DNA of 64,000 nt from Enterococcus cecorum (GTDB taxonomy: Bacteria > Bacillota > Bacilli > Lactobacillales > Enterococcaceae): positions 1 to 64,000 of the forward strand of contig NZ_JAKUDS010000004.1 of the NCBI RefSeq assembly GCF_023221775.1, written 5' to 3'. Both the position numbers and the translations under genes were made by a program. This document shows, one piece after another, positions 63,765 through 64,000 of the stretch. Under the pieces are notes generated by a model. The model ran no database searches. It was given only the letters and a program-made list of their open reading frames with translations, and was not told the DNA's origin. The first letter of the stretch is position 1. Every line of letters starts with the position of its first letter.

Positions 63765-64000
63765 ATGAAAAATCGTTCAGTTCAACCTATTGTTGCTATT
63801 GGAATCGGTGCGGCAGTCTATTTTGTTTTAGCACGTTATGTGGCAATTCCTACCCCTGTACCAAATACTACTTTACAGACAAGTTATGCTTTTTTAGCTT
63901 TGATTGCTAGTGTGTTTGGTCCAATCGTGGGAGGTTTAGTTGCCTTTTTAGGTCATACTTTAACCGATATGACATTGTATGGTCCCTGGTGGAGTTGGAT
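63765..64000 (+). CDS. UPF0397-family ECF transporter S component, cut by the window end
   Basis: The first 78 codons of a membrane protein. It starts MKNRSVQPIVAIGIGAAVYF and continues with RYVAIPTPVPNTTLQT and GPIVGGLVAFLGHTLTDMTLYGPWWSW, the UPF0397 pattern of ECF-type vitamin transporters (often annotated as riboflavin or HMP specific). AAGGAGA precedes the start. The rest lies beyond position 64000. Confidence 0.85.
   Translation, partial: MKNRSVQPIVAIGIGAAVYFVLARYVAIPTPVPNTTLQTSYAFLALIASVFGPIVGGLVAFLGHTLTDMTLYGPWWSW

Noticed and set aside
1-64000. CRISPR array, prophage or integrative element with att sites
   Set aside because: No regularly spaced repeats, phage structural genes or integrases were seen. 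The accessory DNA is limited to the 30-37 kb island and small repeats.

Overview
The window looks like a chromosomal segment from a low-GC Gram-positive coccus of the order Lactobacillales, most likely an enterococcus or close relative. The reasons are the gene content (htrA-rlmH, pepA, pepV, the comG operon followed by a methyltransferase gene and ackA, the flavin-based extracellular electron transfer locus), strong AGGAGG-type ribosome binding sites, a T-box leader before hisS-aspS, and short palindromic repeats that resemble repeats known from Enterococcus faecalis. Species cannot be fixed from the sequence alone.

Layout. 0.1-3.1 kb: lutABC lactate oxidation operon (minus). 3.4-5.3 kb: VanZ-like membrane protein and an MFS transporter. 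5.3-8.8 kb: T-box leader, hisS, aspS. 8.8-14.8 kb: YitT-like protein, an OatA-type acyltransferase, a SIS-domain isomerase, NAD(P)H-hydrate dehydratase and PepV. 15.0-24.2 kb: a LevR-type sigma-54 activator followed by a sigma-54-promoted operon (mannose-family PTS EIIA-B-C-D, three SIS-domain proteins, a HAD phosphatase) that matches the gfr system for glycated lysine. 24.2-28.0 kb: PepA, thioredoxin-like, universal stress, CadD-like and tRNA-binding proteins. 28.0-30.4 kb: an MFS transporter with an unlisted 56-residue partner, divergent from a PrfA/Ers-like regulator.

30.4-36.7 kb is an accessory island. It holds a 165-bp palindromic repeat, an FNR-like regulator gene broken by a 180-bp miniature element, and a minus-strand set (P1B ATPase, HMA metallochaperone, truncated Ric/hemerythrin-like protein, intact FNR-like regulator, conserved hypothetical). 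Two perfect FNR-type boxes (TTGAT-N4-ATCAA) precede the ATPase and the chaperone genes. A decayed IS4-family transposase gene closes the island.

36.7-44.4 kb: htrA and rlmH separated by a DnaA-box cluster, a TIM-barrel protein, a standalone small RNA, a HEPN-type DUF3644-like protein, and a sulfur amino acid operon (MalY/PatB-type lyase, MetB/MetC-type enzyme, nitroreductase). 44.4-52.1 kb: a second copy of the 165-bp repeat and the full extracellular electron transfer locus (dmkB, eetB, eetA, ndh2 on minus; pplA, fmnA/apbE, dmkA on plus). Together these genes make demethylmenaquinone, pass NADH electrons to it, and carry them to a flavinylated surface lipoprotein. 52.2-56.1 kb: adcA under a Zur-type operator, a C26 amidohydrolase, and a metY gene broken by the second copy of the 180-bp element with loss of the PLP-lysine segment. 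56.2-64 kb: comGA-GG, a methyltransferase, ackA, an aldose epimerase and the start of an ECF transporter S-component gene cut by the window end.

The observations most worth following are the 180-bp element that deletes target DNA at both sites, the FNR-box metal/redox island, the HEPN gene paired with a small RNA, the sigma-54 promoter nested in a terminator, and the DnaA-box cluster beside rlmH.
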